Positions 35,274-43,629 of a DNA stretch of 64,000 nucleotides are shown one piece after another. Numbering within the stretch: the first letter of the stretch is position 1; each line of letters begins with the position of its first letter. The notes below the pieces were generated by a model. The model was not told where the DNA came from. It saw only the letters and a program-made list of their open reading frames with translations, and searched no databases. Source of the stretch: JAZKJD01 sp040384585 (GTDB taxonomy: Bacteria; Pseudomonadota; Gammaproteobacteria; Diplorickettsiales; Diplorickettsiaceae); NCBI GenBank assembly GCA_040384585.1, contig JAZKJD010000012.1, positions 104,651-168,650 of the forward strand, in the 5' to 3' direction. The position numbers were made by a program, and so were the translations under genes.

Positions 35274-36458
35274 ATGATAATAAAACAATACAGTAGTTTA
35301 CCTTCTCCTAGTTCCACTTTAAAAGCCCAAAGTGAAGCACTGAGTCAACGGATTATAAAAGAAATTCAGCATGATAAAACCCACTCAATTAGTTTTGCAC
35401 GTTTTATGGAACTGGCGTTGTATGAACCCTATTTTGGTTATTATACATCGGCTTTACCTAAATTGGGTGAAAAAGGCGACTTTGTAACAGCACCAGAGAT
35501 TTCACCCTTATTCGCGAAGTCTCTGGGACGACAATGCCAGCAGGTTTTTTCAGAGTTAGGGGGCGGCAATATCCTAGAGATAGGGGCTGGGACCGGTAAA
35601 ATGGCGCGAGATTTATTGTTGTTTCTAGAGAAAAAAGACGCCTTGCCTATTCGTTATCAAATTTTAGAAATCAGCGCTAATCTAAGGCAGCGCCAACAAA
35701 CCCTGTTAAAAGAGCATATTCCTCATTTGTTCTCTTTAATTGATTGGTTAGAGGATTGGCCGGCAAGGCCTATAAAAGGGGTGATTATTGCTAATGAAGT
35801 GCTGGATGCATTACCAGTCCATAAGTTTTTATGGACTGGTAATGGTATTCAAGAAATGCGTGTTATACATAACAGGCATAATTTTGACTGGTTCTTGGCG
35901 CAGCCCGAATCACTTGCGCTTGTAGAAAGATTACGTCGATTAAAATGTGATTATTTTAATGATGTCTCGCGATATGAGTCTGAAGTTTGTTTAGGTTTAG
36001 AGGATTGGGTGAATAGGCTTAGCGGTGCATTAAAGCAGGGCTTAGTCCTTATTATGGATTATGGTTATGTCGCGCGTGAATATTATCATCGGGATCGCTG
36101 CCACGGTACGCTCATGTGTTATTATCAACATAGAGGTCATGCAAATCCCTTTTTTCTCATTGGATTGCAAGATATAACCGCTTCAGTTGATTTTAGTTTG
36201 CTATCGCGATGTGCTGTCGAGGCGGGGTTTTCGGTAGCTGGGTTTACTACCCAGGCTGCTTTTTTGATTAACAATGGTTTGTTACAATTCATGGAAGAAT
36301 GTTATGATGCGACATCGTTGATAGGTATGAATCGACAGGTGCATTGTTTAACTTCACCGAATGAAATGGGTGAATTAATAAAAGTGATAGGGCTAACGTA
36401 TGGATATGAATCAAGGATACAAGGATTTTTGCAGTATGATAAGCGAACGCGGTTATAA
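35274..36458 (+). CDS. MidA-family (DUF185) SAM-dependent methyltransferase
   Basis: About 394 residues of the COG1565/NDUFAF7 family. Diagnostic parts are SFARFMELALYEPYFGYYTS, GDFVTAPEISPLFAKSLG, the SAM loop ILEIGAGTGKMARDLL, IANEVLDALPVHKF and GLVLIMDYGYVAREYYHRDRCHGTLMCYYQH (key residues Asp-Tyr-Gly-Tyr and His-Gly-Thr). The eukaryotic relative methylates a complex I Arg; bacterial targets are unknown. The open frame extends upstream to 35058, but homology begins at the ATG 35274, so that start is used. Confidence 0.9.
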   Translation: MIIKQYSSLPSPSSTLKAQSEALSQRIIKEIQHDKTHSISFARFMELALYEPYFGYYTSALPKLGEKGDFVTAPEISPLFAKSLGRQCQQVFSELGGGNILEIGAGTGKMARDLLLFLEKKDALPIRYQILEISANLRQRQQTLLKEHIPHLFSLIDWLEDWPARPIKGVIIANEVLDALPVHKFLWTGNGIQEMRVIHNRHNFDWFLAQPESLALVERLRRLKCDYFNDVSRYESEVCLGLEDWVNRLSGALKQGLVLIMDYGYVAREYYHRDRCHGTLMCYYQHRGHANPFFLIGLQDITASVDFSLLSRCAVEAGFSVAGFTTQAAFLINNGLLQFMEECYDATSLIGMNRQVHCLTSPNEMGELIKVIGLTYGYESRIQGFLQYDKRTRL

Positions 36459-36538
36459 ATTCATTTTAGTGAAAATGAATAGATACAGCAGTAAGGTGTT
36501 TAAACTTTTATATAATAAAAAAAATAAGGATAAAATTT

Positions 36539-36787
36539 ATGATAACTAATAATCTTTTTCCTCCTAAAGAAGTAAGAAATTTTATTGAACCGACTGTGAC
36601 GGAAAGTTCTGGAAAAGTTGTTGATAAAATTGTCGCTTTAAAAAACACTACTGAGAAAATGTCAGAAAAACAAGGGGGGGGCAAGGGTACTGAGTTTAAA
36701 GATGCTTCCAATATATTGGGTGGTATAGCTACTGAAGTTCGGGCTGTTCTTGAAAAACCTGCGGTCAATAAGGTTTTTCGTAATTAG
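36539..36787 (+). CDS. IcmR-like (FIR family) chaperone of IcmQ, candidate
   Basis: 82 residues with no direct sequence match that I recognise. The position, directly before icmQ and 9 bp apart, is where Legionellales carry fast-evolving FIR genes (functional homologues of IcmR). FIR proteins are small helical chaperones that bind IcmQ and control its membrane insertion. The sequence has two helix-forming parts (about residues 15-45 and 52-78) separated by a QGGGKG turn. AAGGA at 36526-36530 is a good ribosome binding site. The gene opens the Dot/Icm block. Confidence 0.72.
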   Translation: MITNNLFPPKEVRNFIEPTVTESSGKVVDKIVALKNTTEKMSEKQGGGKGTEFKDASNILGGIATEVRAVLEKPAVNKVFRN

Positions 36788-36796
36788 GTTTTATTG

Positions 36797-37369
36797 ATGC
36801 TTCACTCAGAGCAGGAAATAAAGCTTGCTTTAGAAATCAAAAAAATACTTGATGAAGGGATTAAGGACGGTCCGTGGCAGGCCAATTTATTTTTAAAAGG
36901 GATCAAAAAAAAACTAGAGGAATTGCGCGAGCAGTTTGAATTAGAGGTAGGCTTAGATCAGATTAAGGAGGAAGGGTTTAACTGTTCACTTGTAACAGCT
37001 AAAAATGAAAATATAAGTGAGGTTTATATTTCGCTTTATCAGTCACAAGGGTGCAATATTCATAAATGGAGTGAGCTTATTAGATCTCTGGTGCGTTATT
37101 CCATGGGGCGTCCTATCTATAAAGATGAGGATGATGCGAGGGTAGCAACCCATTTGACAGAGAGAAATCCTAATAATGCCTATGTTGTGGTTAATGTAAA
37201 TTCTGAGGCTATATTGCCGGACTCTATCGATCAGCCACGATTTGATCGAGCAGGGCGAAAGCTTATTGCTTTGCAAGAAGGCGCGATTAGTCTGCATAAT
37301 ATAGTTCGTTTGGTGCATAGCACGGGTCAGTATAAATTTGTTGGTAATTTCTTAGTTAAACAAATTTGA
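36797..37369 (+). CDS. icmQ: Dot/Icm protein IcmQ
   Basis: 190 residues, the length of Legionella IcmQ (191). The N-terminal helical part (about 1-55) is the IcmR-binding region. The C-terminal part contains RYSMGRPIYKDEDDARVATH and NPNNAYVVVNVN, in keeping with the mono-ADP-ribosyltransferase-like NAD-binding domain described for IcmQ. IcmQ is a cytoplasmic, membrane-permeabilising component needed for effector export. ATG 36797 is preferred over the TTG at 36794. Confidence 0.88.
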   Translation: MLHSEQEIKLALEIKKILDEGIKDGPWQANLFLKGIKKKLEELREQFELEVGLDQIKEEGFNCSLVTAKNENISEVYISLYQSQGCNIHKWSELIRSLVRYSMGRPIYKDEDDARVATHLTERNPNNAYVVVNVNSEAILPDSIDQPRFDRAGRKLIALQEGAISLHNIVRLVHSTGQYKFVGNFLVKQI

Positions 37370-37422
37370 GCGTTGTTTCCCAGGGCGGGGAGGATATCCG
37401 CTTTTTCTTGGACACTGCATAG

Positions 37423-37579
37423 AAAAATAATCTTTGCACGGTACAAGAAAGTAAAGAGAGGTGGGTGACACCACCAGATGCTAGCTTCTTTTTTGTGGTG
37501 TAAGCCGGCAAAAAAAGCGCATCCAGTGGCAGGACCCACCTCTCCTATTTTTGTACTGTACAGATAAAAATAATTTTTA
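37423..37579. repeat. ~157-bp inverted-repeat element (MITE-like), copy 2
   Basis: AAAAATAAT at the left pairs with the AATAATTTTT region at the right, and GAGAGGTGGGT (37456-37466) with ACCCACCTCTC (37535-37545 region). The centre TTTTTTGTGGTGTAAGCCGG then CAAAAAAAGCGCATC matches copy 1 (11647-11796) in layout and in GGGTGAC / GGCAGGACCC. It fills the 224-bp gap between icmQ and icmP, so it may end or attenuate transcription inside the secretion operon. Confidence 0.72.
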
Positions 37580-37593
37580 ATGACAATAAATGT

Positions 37594-38724
37594 ATGCCGC
37601 CTTCTCCAGGTCAACAACAATCCAGCGATAATTCTCTTGCCCCTTTATGGATTATTGTGGGCCTGTTTATATTAGGGTGGCTATTGTGGGCCTTCTTTCA
37701 CACGCAAATCGTCAGTTTTTTTCTGCTGATAAAAGGATGGGAAGCGCGGCTTATTGCATTGGTGTTACCTAGTGTCGCTTATCTGCCTGCTGAAATAAAG
37801 CATTTGCCGCCTAGTCAAGTCGAGTTTCCTCAATTGCTGGACATTAGCGGTACCGTCGGAACCTATTTACGCTATCCCGTTATCCTTATCCTTGGCATCT
37901 TAGCCTTCGTTATTTACTTCAGTCATGTTAATTTGCAGTTTAAAAAAGTGTATTCTATGGAGTCACTTAAGGAGGCTGAGAGGAAAAGCTGGCCACAGAT
38001 CTCTCCGGTCATCAATCTTGATTTAGTTAAAGAGGATATTAATCAAGGTCCCTGGGCAATGGCGTTATCTCCTATGCAGTTTGCAAAAAAATATCAGTTA
38101 CTGCATGAAGAAAAAACCATCTCTGCGAGTATGACAATGGCTTCTAAAGTGGCCGCTCAAGTGACTGTAAAAATACGCCGAGAAGCTGCCTACCATGTCT
38201 TTGTATTACAATTAGGTGAGTATTGGCAGGGAGTAGAGCATTTGGCGCCAGCGACTAAAGCCCTATTTGCTGTTTTTTCGGCACGAGCTGATCGTGATCG
38301 GGAGGGCGCACATAAGTTATTGTTACAAATAGCAGAATCGGCAACTACTGGCCGACTTAATTTTTCTGGTGTTAATGGTCTATGGGAAAAACATAGAAAT
38401 AATAAAGCAGTCAATCGGATTATTCAGAGTCATGCTTATGTTTTGACAGTGATGGCTTCGATGTTAGTCTTAGCAAGAAAGGAAGGGGTATTAGCCTCAG
38501 CAGATTTTTTATGGTTAAAACCGACTGATAGATCATTGTGGTTTATGCTAAATTCCGTAGGACGTCAAACGGTATTTTCTGAAGTAGCTGGACCTTTTGC
38601 TCATTGGAATGTTGAGCGAGCCATGGGGAGGCCGTTGTTGGTTCCTATGGTGGAAGAAGCTGTTAATGGCTTGGATGCAGCGATTAAGGAAATTTTGTAT
38701 CTACCGGATTCTGAAGAAGAATAA
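37594..38724 (+). CDS. icmP: Dot/Icm coupling complex protein IcmP (DotM)
   Basis: 376 residues, equal in length to Legionella DotM. Two membrane segments at about 13-42 and 85-107, then a cytoplasmic domain. WAMALSPMQFAKKYQLL and RADRDREGAHKLLLQIAES are family-like, and GRQTVFSEVAGPFAHWNVER is highly characteristic. DotM is a receptor for Glu-rich effector signals and part of the DotL coupling complex. icmO follows after 11 bp. Confidence 0.95.
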   Translation: MPPSPGQQQSSDNSLAPLWIIVGLFILGWLLWAFFHTQIVSFFLLIKGWEARLIALVLPSVAYLPAEIKHLPPSQVEFPQLLDISGTVGTYLRYPVILILGILAFVIYFSHVNLQFKKVYSMESLKEAERKSWPQISPVINLDLVKEDINQGPWAMALSPMQFAKKYQLLHEEKTISASMTMASKVAAQVTVKIRREAAYHVFVLQLGEYWQGVEHLAPATKALFAVFSARADRDREGAHKLLLQIAESATTGRLNFSGVNGLWEKHRNNKAVNRIIQSHAYVLTVMASMLVLARKEGVLASADFLWLKPTDRSLWFMLNSVGRQTVFSEVAGPFAHWNVERAMGRPLLVPMVEEAVNGLDAAIKEILYLPDSEEE

Positions 38725-38735
38725 AAGGTTAACTT

Positions 38736-41099
38736 ATGGCTATATCGCGTGGCCTAGAACAAAAACACGAACAAGATCCCCGCCGCTTATTACGGGATAC
38801 GCGTACCCTTGGACAGCGTTTTGTTGATTTTTTTAAAAATCCTCAGTCTGTCACCGTTTTGTTAGTAGGCTTTGCTTGTGGTTCTTTTTTTATTCCTGCT
38901 GTAGCAGATATTGTTTTTCTTCTCGGTATTCTTTCCTTTTTCTACGCCTATACTCGAAAAACTGCATTACCGTTTCGTATGCCACAGCGTGCGCAGAAGC
39001 TTGATTATAACGACTTAGCGCCAGGAAATAATAAGCCGAGAAAATCGCGAGGCATTTGTTTATTTGGCAATGAAATTTCTACCGGAGAAGAGCTGTGGTT
39101 TAGCAACGACGATATGCGTACCCATTGCTTGATCTTTGGTTCCACCGGTAGTGGTAAAACAGAGGCATTAATATCGCTGGCTTTTAATTCCTTAGTACAA
39201 GGCAGTGGGTTCATTTACGTCGATGGTAAAGGAGATAATAGTTTATTCGCTAAGATTTTTTCTATGGCGCGTTCTATGGGACGCGAAGACGATATTCTTG
39301 TCGTTAATTTTATGACAGGTGCACGGGATATTGTGGGTCCACAAGAGAAACGTTTGTCTAATACGATGAATCCTTTTGCTAATGGTTCGTCGAGTATGTT
39401 GTCACAGCTTGTCGTTAGCTTAATGGACTCCAGTAGTAACACCCCAGACGGTGATATGTGGAAAGGGAGGGCGATTGTATTCGTTGAAGCCCTAATGAAG
39501 TTATTGGTTTATATGCGAGACCAAGGCGCTATTTTACTCGATGTCAATGTCATTCGAAATTATTTTGAATTATCGCGCGTAGAGAATATCGTTTTAGATA
39601 AGGTTTTTCCACGTGATGGTCAAGAACCATTGAGCTTAAATGAAGTTCCTGAAGTGGTGTTAGAACCTATTACTAACTATCTGATTAACTTACCCGGTTA
39701 TGATAAATCAAAAAAAGGTAAACAGGTTTCTCAGGTTTTAGAGCAGCATGGTTTTATTACTATGCAGTTAACGCGGGTATTTGGATCCTTGGCAGATACC
39801 TACGGACATATTTTACGAACTAATTTGGCTGAAGTTGATTTGAAAGATGTGGTGTTGAATCGTCGAATCTTATTGGTTTTATTACCCGCATTTGAAAAAT
39901 CACCGGATGAATTATCAAATTTAGGTAAAGTCATCATCGCTTCTCTAAAAGCTATGTTAGCAGCAGGTTTAGGAGAAGAAGTTGAAGGCGATTACCGCGA
40001 TATTATTGAACGCAAGCCAACCAATGCCTTGACACCTTATTTATGTGTTTTGGATGAGTATGGTTATTATGCTGTCCCTGGATTTGCCGTCGTTCCAGCA
40101 CAGGCACGATCTCTGGGGTTTTCTATTGTTTTTGCGGGACAAGATTTACCAGCTTTCCAGAAAGCATCGAAAGAAGAAGCTGCCTCTATCGGTGCTAACT
40201 GTAATATTAAACTGTGTATGAAATTAGAAGATCCCTTAGAAACTTGGGATTTTTTCTCAAAAAGTGCGGGTGAGGCATGGGTGACCAAGGTAGATGCTTT
40301 TCAGACCCGAGCAGAAAGTATCCTTAATAATTATGCGGATACGCGCAGTGCTTCCAGTGAAAAGCGTGCTCGAATCGATTTATTAGACCTTAAAGAACAG
40401 CGTGAGGGTGAAGCACATATTTTATTTAAATCGAAGATTATTCGTGCTCGCTTGTTTTATGCAAATCCAGCACCTGTGCAACGTATGCGTTTGAATCAAT
40501 TTTTAAAAGTAGGATTACCCGTTAATCGGGTTATGGTCGATTTGCAGCGGCGCTTACAAGATTTTAGAAAGTTGATGGAAAAGGATGTTTTTTCCTTAGA
40601 TAAACTGGATGAGTCTAGTGTGATTTCTGAGTTAGCGGATCGTTTGTCAGAAGAAACCGATCGAAAGCCAATTCAAGCAGCATTGCCTGCTTTATTAGCA
40701 ATTCATGAGGCGGAGACGAAGGAAAGCGGCGAAGAACAGATTTTGGAGGAAGAAGAGGTTTTAGAGAGTGGTGAGTTAAATTTATTTACTAAACTCTCTC
40801 TCTCGGCGAGATTACACAATGTATTGCTGGTTGATGATTTGGAACAGTTTAGTGCGCCATTCTTAAGTCGTGGCATTACACAAGGAAAAATTGCTGTGAT
40901 AGAGAAGGTATCAGGAAAATTTGAAAAACATGCCAGTAATATTGCGATTGAAATAGTTAAAGATATGGGCTTAGCAACCCATTACCCGCCAAGGATACCC
41001 CATATTTTACCTGCTGATGAAGTGGCGAAAGTGGCGGATGAACTTGTTGAGAGTATTAAGCAAGAACGTGAATCTAGCCAAAAAGAAAAAAGTGAGTGA
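38736..41099 (+). CDS. icmO: Dot/Icm type IV coupling ATPase IcmO (DotL)
   Basis: 787 residues (Legionella DotL 783). Two N-terminal membrane segments (about 42-75), then a VirD4-like ATPase with Walker A GSTGSGKT at residues 135-142 and Walker B near CVLDEYGYYAVPGF. A C-terminal extension after about residue 590 is where adaptor proteins (DotN, IcmS-IcmW, LvgA) bind in Legionella. It recruits substrates to the channel. Here icmS and icmW are not nearby. Confidence 0.97.
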   Translation: MAISRGLEQKHEQDPRRLLRDTRTLGQRFVDFFKNPQSVTVLLVGFACGSFFIPAVADIVFLLGILSFFYAYTRKTALPFRMPQRAQKLDYNDLAPGNNKPRKSRGICLFGNEISTGEELWFSNDDMRTHCLIFGSTGSGKTEALISLAFNSLVQGSGFIYVDGKGDNSLFAKIFSMARSMGREDDILVVNFMTGARDIVGPQEKRLSNTMNPFANGSSSMLSQLVVSLMDSSSNTPDGDMWKGRAIVFVEALMKLLVYMRDQGAILLDVNVIRNYFELSRVENIVLDKVFPRDGQEPLSLNEVPEVVLEPITNYLINLPGYDKSKKGKQVSQVLEQHGFITMQLTRVFGSLADTYGHILRTNLAEVDLKDVVLNRRILLVLLPAFEKSPDELSNLGKVIIASLKAMLAAGLGEEVEGDYRDIIERKPTNALTPYLCVLDEYGYYAVPGFAVVPAQARSLGFSIVFAGQDLPAFQKASKEEAASIGANCNIKLCMKLEDPLETWDFFSKSAGEAWVTKVDAFQTRAESILNNYADTRSASSEKRARIDLLDLKEQREGEAHILFKSKIIRARLFYANPAPVQRMRLNQFLKVGLPVNRVMVDLQRRLQDFRKLMEKDVFSLDKLDESSVISELADRLSEETDRKPIQAALPALLAIHEAETKESGEEQILEEEEVLESGELNLFTKLSLSARLHNVLLVDDLEQFSAPFLSRGITQGKIAVIEKVSGKFEKHASNIAIEIVKDMGLATHYPPRIPHILPADEVAKVADELVESIKQERESSQKEKSE

Positions 41100-41129
41100 T
41101 GCATAAAACCTAAGGTACATGTTTAACTT

Positions 41130-41669
41130 ATGAATTTATTTTATCGTTTTTTTATTTTAATTTTTTTGCTTATGGCGGGTTGTGGCACGCATCGCGAGCA
41201 TTCTCTTTCTGTTCCAATTTCTGCGGCTTGTCAGGAGCAGTATCTGATAGATAGTCTTAAAAAGACTGGGGTGCAAATAATACAAGTCGGTGATGAGTTA
41301 AGGTTAATTCTTCCTAATCAGCGGTTTTTTATTAAAAATACTCCAAACTTGCAAGCGACTTCTTATCGCAGTCTGGATGAAATCATCACGTTGCTTAATC
41401 AGAAAAAAAACATCGGAATTAATGTGTTGGCTTATACCCCATCATTTGAGGATCTTAAACCCAATATAAGCTTAGCTCAGCAACAGGCACAAACGATAGT
41501 CGATTATTTTTTACAACAGGGTATAAAGTCCCGTCTTATTGCGGCAACGGTTTGGAAAGGAGTCAGTGTTAGGCAACGAGAAGGATCAAGCGCTTTTAAT
41601 GATGATGGGCCGCGTATTTTTTCGATGGAGATAAGAACACGGTTGTTACAGCCTGAGGATAGTCAATAA
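41130..41669 (+). CDS. icmN: Dot/Icm outer-membrane lipoprotein IcmN (DotK)
   Basis: 179 residues. Signal peptide with lipobox LLMAGC (Cys18). The C-terminal part has OmpA-like, peptidoglycan-binding character: LGVTAYTP-type sequence here reads NVLAYTPSFEDL, then LAQQQAQTIVDYFLQQGIKS. DotK is an accessory part of the Legionella outer-membrane core. Position between icmO and icmM supports the call. Confidence 0.88.
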   Translation: MNLFYRFFILIFLLMAGCGTHREHSLSVPISAACQEQYLIDSLKKTGVQIIQVGDELRLILPNQRFFIKNTPNLQATSYRSLDEIITLLNQKKNIGINVLAYTPSFEDLKPNISLAQQQAQTIVDYFLQQGIKSRLIAATVWKGVSVRQREGSSAFNDDGPRIFSMEIRTRLLQPEDSQ

Positions 41670-41738
41670 ATTTTCCTTTTCTAATAAAATTGGGGTATAG
41701 TCCGTTCAAATAAATCCTGATTAGATGAAGAGGGTAAG

Positions 41739-41966
41739 GTGGGTAACCGAATTGAACAGGTTCGAGCACGTAAAGGTTTTTATCGGGATAATTATAATCG
41801 GGTTTGTATAGGACTGCTGGTAGCGCTGATTATTATTTTACTACTGAGTAGTTTTGTCATTTATCTTGCTATTTTTCGCCCAGTTTCGGATTTTTATGCA
41901 ACTTCTATGGATGGAAAAATAACTCGCTTGGTCTCTCTAGATTCGCCGGAGCGAGTACGTAGCTAA
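41739..41966 (+). CDS. icmM: Dot/Icm inner-membrane protein IcmM (DotJ)
   Basis: 75 residues with one membrane segment (about 24-47). It is paralogous to the N-terminus of the next gene product: GFYRDNYNRVCIGLLVALII here against EFYRDNYRKVVTALLFSFFI in IcmL, and FYATSMDGKI against YFATSDDGRI. DotJ pairs with DotI in Legionella. GTG start at 41739 with AGAGGG just upstream. Confidence 0.9.
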   Translation: MGNRIEQVRARKGFYRDNYNRVCIGLLVALIIILLLSSFVIYLAIFRPVSDFYATSMDGKITRLVSLDSPERVRS

Positions 41967-41992
41967 TAAAAAAAATTGATAGAGAGAGAATA

Positions 41993-42631
41993 ATGAAAGA
42001 AGATGCGCTGCAAATCGTTAAATTACGCAATGAGTTTTATCGTGATAATTATCGAAAGGTGGTTACTGCATTATTATTCAGCTTTTTTATCGTATTAATT
42101 TTAGCAGGCGCCTTATTTTATATTGTCACACATCCGCCAGAGCCACGCTATTTTGCGACTAGCGACGATGGTCGTATCGTTCCTTTGATTCCCTTTGAAC
42201 AGCCTAATCTAACGGATTCTGCGCTATTGGAGTGGGCTAACACGGCAGCAGCTGCTGCCTATAGTTATAATTTTGTTAATTATCGACAGGCTCTGCAGCA
42301 GGCGGCAGATTATTTTACGCCAGAAGGCAAGCAAATGTTTTTTAGTGCGATAAAGAGCTCGAATAATTTACAAGCCGTGATCGCAAAAAAATTAATTGTG
42401 TCTTCTGTTGCAACCGGCGTGCCTGTGGTACTAGAGCAAGGTCTTATGGCGGGTCGTTATACATGGAAGGTCCAAATTCCCATGTTAATTACTTTTCAAA
42501 GTGCTAGCCAATTTTCTCAGCAAGCCGTTACTGTGACAATGCTTATTGTACGCGTTTCACCGTTGGAATCTCCTCGTAGCATAGGAATAGCACAATTTAT
42601 TGTATCAGGAGGCGGTGGTATTACCGGTTAA
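41993..42631 (+). CDS. icmL: Dot/Icm inner-membrane protein IcmL (DotI)
   Basis: 212 residues, identical in length to Legionella DotI. Membrane segment about residues 22-46 and a periplasmic VirB8-like domain: WANTAAAAAYSYNFVNYRQA, YFTPEGKQMFFSAIKSSN and ARYTWKVQIPML-like GRYTWKVQIPMLITF. DotI, with DotJ, forms an inner-membrane complex required for the channel. It ends 3 bp before icmK. Confidence 0.96.
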   Translation: MKEDALQIVKLRNEFYRDNYRKVVTALLFSFFIVLILAGALFYIVTHPPEPRYFATSDDGRIVPLIPFEQPNLTDSALLEWANTAAAAAYSYNFVNYRQALQQAADYFTPEGKQMFFSAIKSSNNLQAVIAKKLIVSSVATGVPVVLEQGLMAGRYTWKVQIPMLITFQSASQFSQQAVTVTMLIVRVSPLESPRSIGIAQFIVSGGGGITG

Positions 42632-42634
42632 TGC

Positions 42635-43621
42635 ATGAATAGACTTCTTTTTACAAAAAGTTATTTTTGTTTTGTTGGGTGGATGTTAGTGACATTGGCT
42701 ATATTATTTGCTCATGTTGCAGGGGCGGAGGATGCGTCGAATGATTCACAAAGTCCATCATCACCTACGAAAAGTACTGCTACTGTAAAGGCTTCTGATG
42801 CGAGTGATTCGGGTGCTAATAGTGCAAGTGATGCTTCTGTTTCGGTTCAATCACTTAATAAAGCGGCTTTCGGGTCCATGTCGCAAACCATGTTGCCCAT
42901 GACGCCTGAGCAGATTCAGCGATTAAGACTGTTGTTTAATCAAACACAAGCCGCTGCAGCTGCTACACCGGGCACGCCGCCGCGTCCAACGATTTCTTCG
43001 CAATACGTAACGTTAGATCCCGGTGCCACACCTTCCGTTATTCGTTTAGCGCAAGGTTATGTGACGACCTTAGCATTTCTGGATGCGACAGGACAGCCTT
43101 GGCCGGTTGATAATTATGATATTGGCAATCCGCAGGCGTTTAATATTCAGTGGGATAAAAAAAGCAATTTACTTATGATACAAGCGACATCCTTGTATAA
43201 CGTAGGAAATTTGGCAGTGCAGTTACGGGGATTAGCAACGCCGGTAATGGTAACGTTAATTTCTGGCCAAAAAGCAGTGGATTATCGTATTGATTTGCGT
43301 ATTCCTGGTAATGGCCCTAATGCTAAAACGCTTTTAGGACGTAGTTTGCCAACTAGCGCCGATCCTACACTACTCAATATTTTAGAAGGGATAGCGCCAA
43401 AGGGAAGTATTTCTCTAAAGATTTCCGGTGGTCCTGCACAAGCCTGGTATGACGGAGAGAGTCATTTGTATTTACGAACACGCTTGACGTTAATTTCGCC
43501 GGCTTGGATTGCTACGATGTCTAGCCCTGACGGAATGAAAGCGTATGAGATGCCAAAAGCACCGCTTATCTTAGGGTTTGAAGATGGTCAATCTATACAA
43601 TTAAAAGTCCAAGGGTTTTAA
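42635..43621 (+). CDS. icmK: Dot/Icm outer-membrane core protein IcmK (DotH)
   Basis: 328 residues (Legionella about 360). Signal peptide MNRLLFTKSYFCFVGWMLVT... ending near AHVAGAED. A Ser/Thr/Ala-rich linker (about 32-75) precedes LPMTPEQIQRLRLLFNQTQ. The C-terminal domain is VirB9-like: VIRLAQGYVTTLAFLDATGQ, WPVDNYDIGNPQAFNIQW. DotH forms the outer-membrane ring with DotC, DotD and DotG. Confidence 0.95.
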   Translation: MNRLLFTKSYFCFVGWMLVTLAILFAHVAGAEDASNDSQSPSSPTKSTATVKASDASDSGANSASDASVSVQSLNKAAFGSMSQTMLPMTPEQIQRLRLLFNQTQAAAAATPGTPPRPTISSQYVTLDPGATPSVIRLAQGYVTTLAFLDATGQPWPVDNYDIGNPQAFNIQWDKKSNLLMIQATSLYNVGNLAVQLRGLATPVMVTLISGQKAVDYRIDLRIPGNGPNAKTLLGRSLPTSADPTLLNILEGIAPKGSISLKISGGPAQAWYDGESHLYLRTRLTLISPAWIATMSSPDGMKAYEMPKAPLILGFEDGQSIQLKVQGF

Positions 43622-43629
43622 GTATTCCT

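Noticed and set aside
36459..36538. icmT or icmS hidden before the IcmR-like gene
   Set aside because: Only 80 bp are available and no frame with their features is present; the upstream gene is a methyltransferase.
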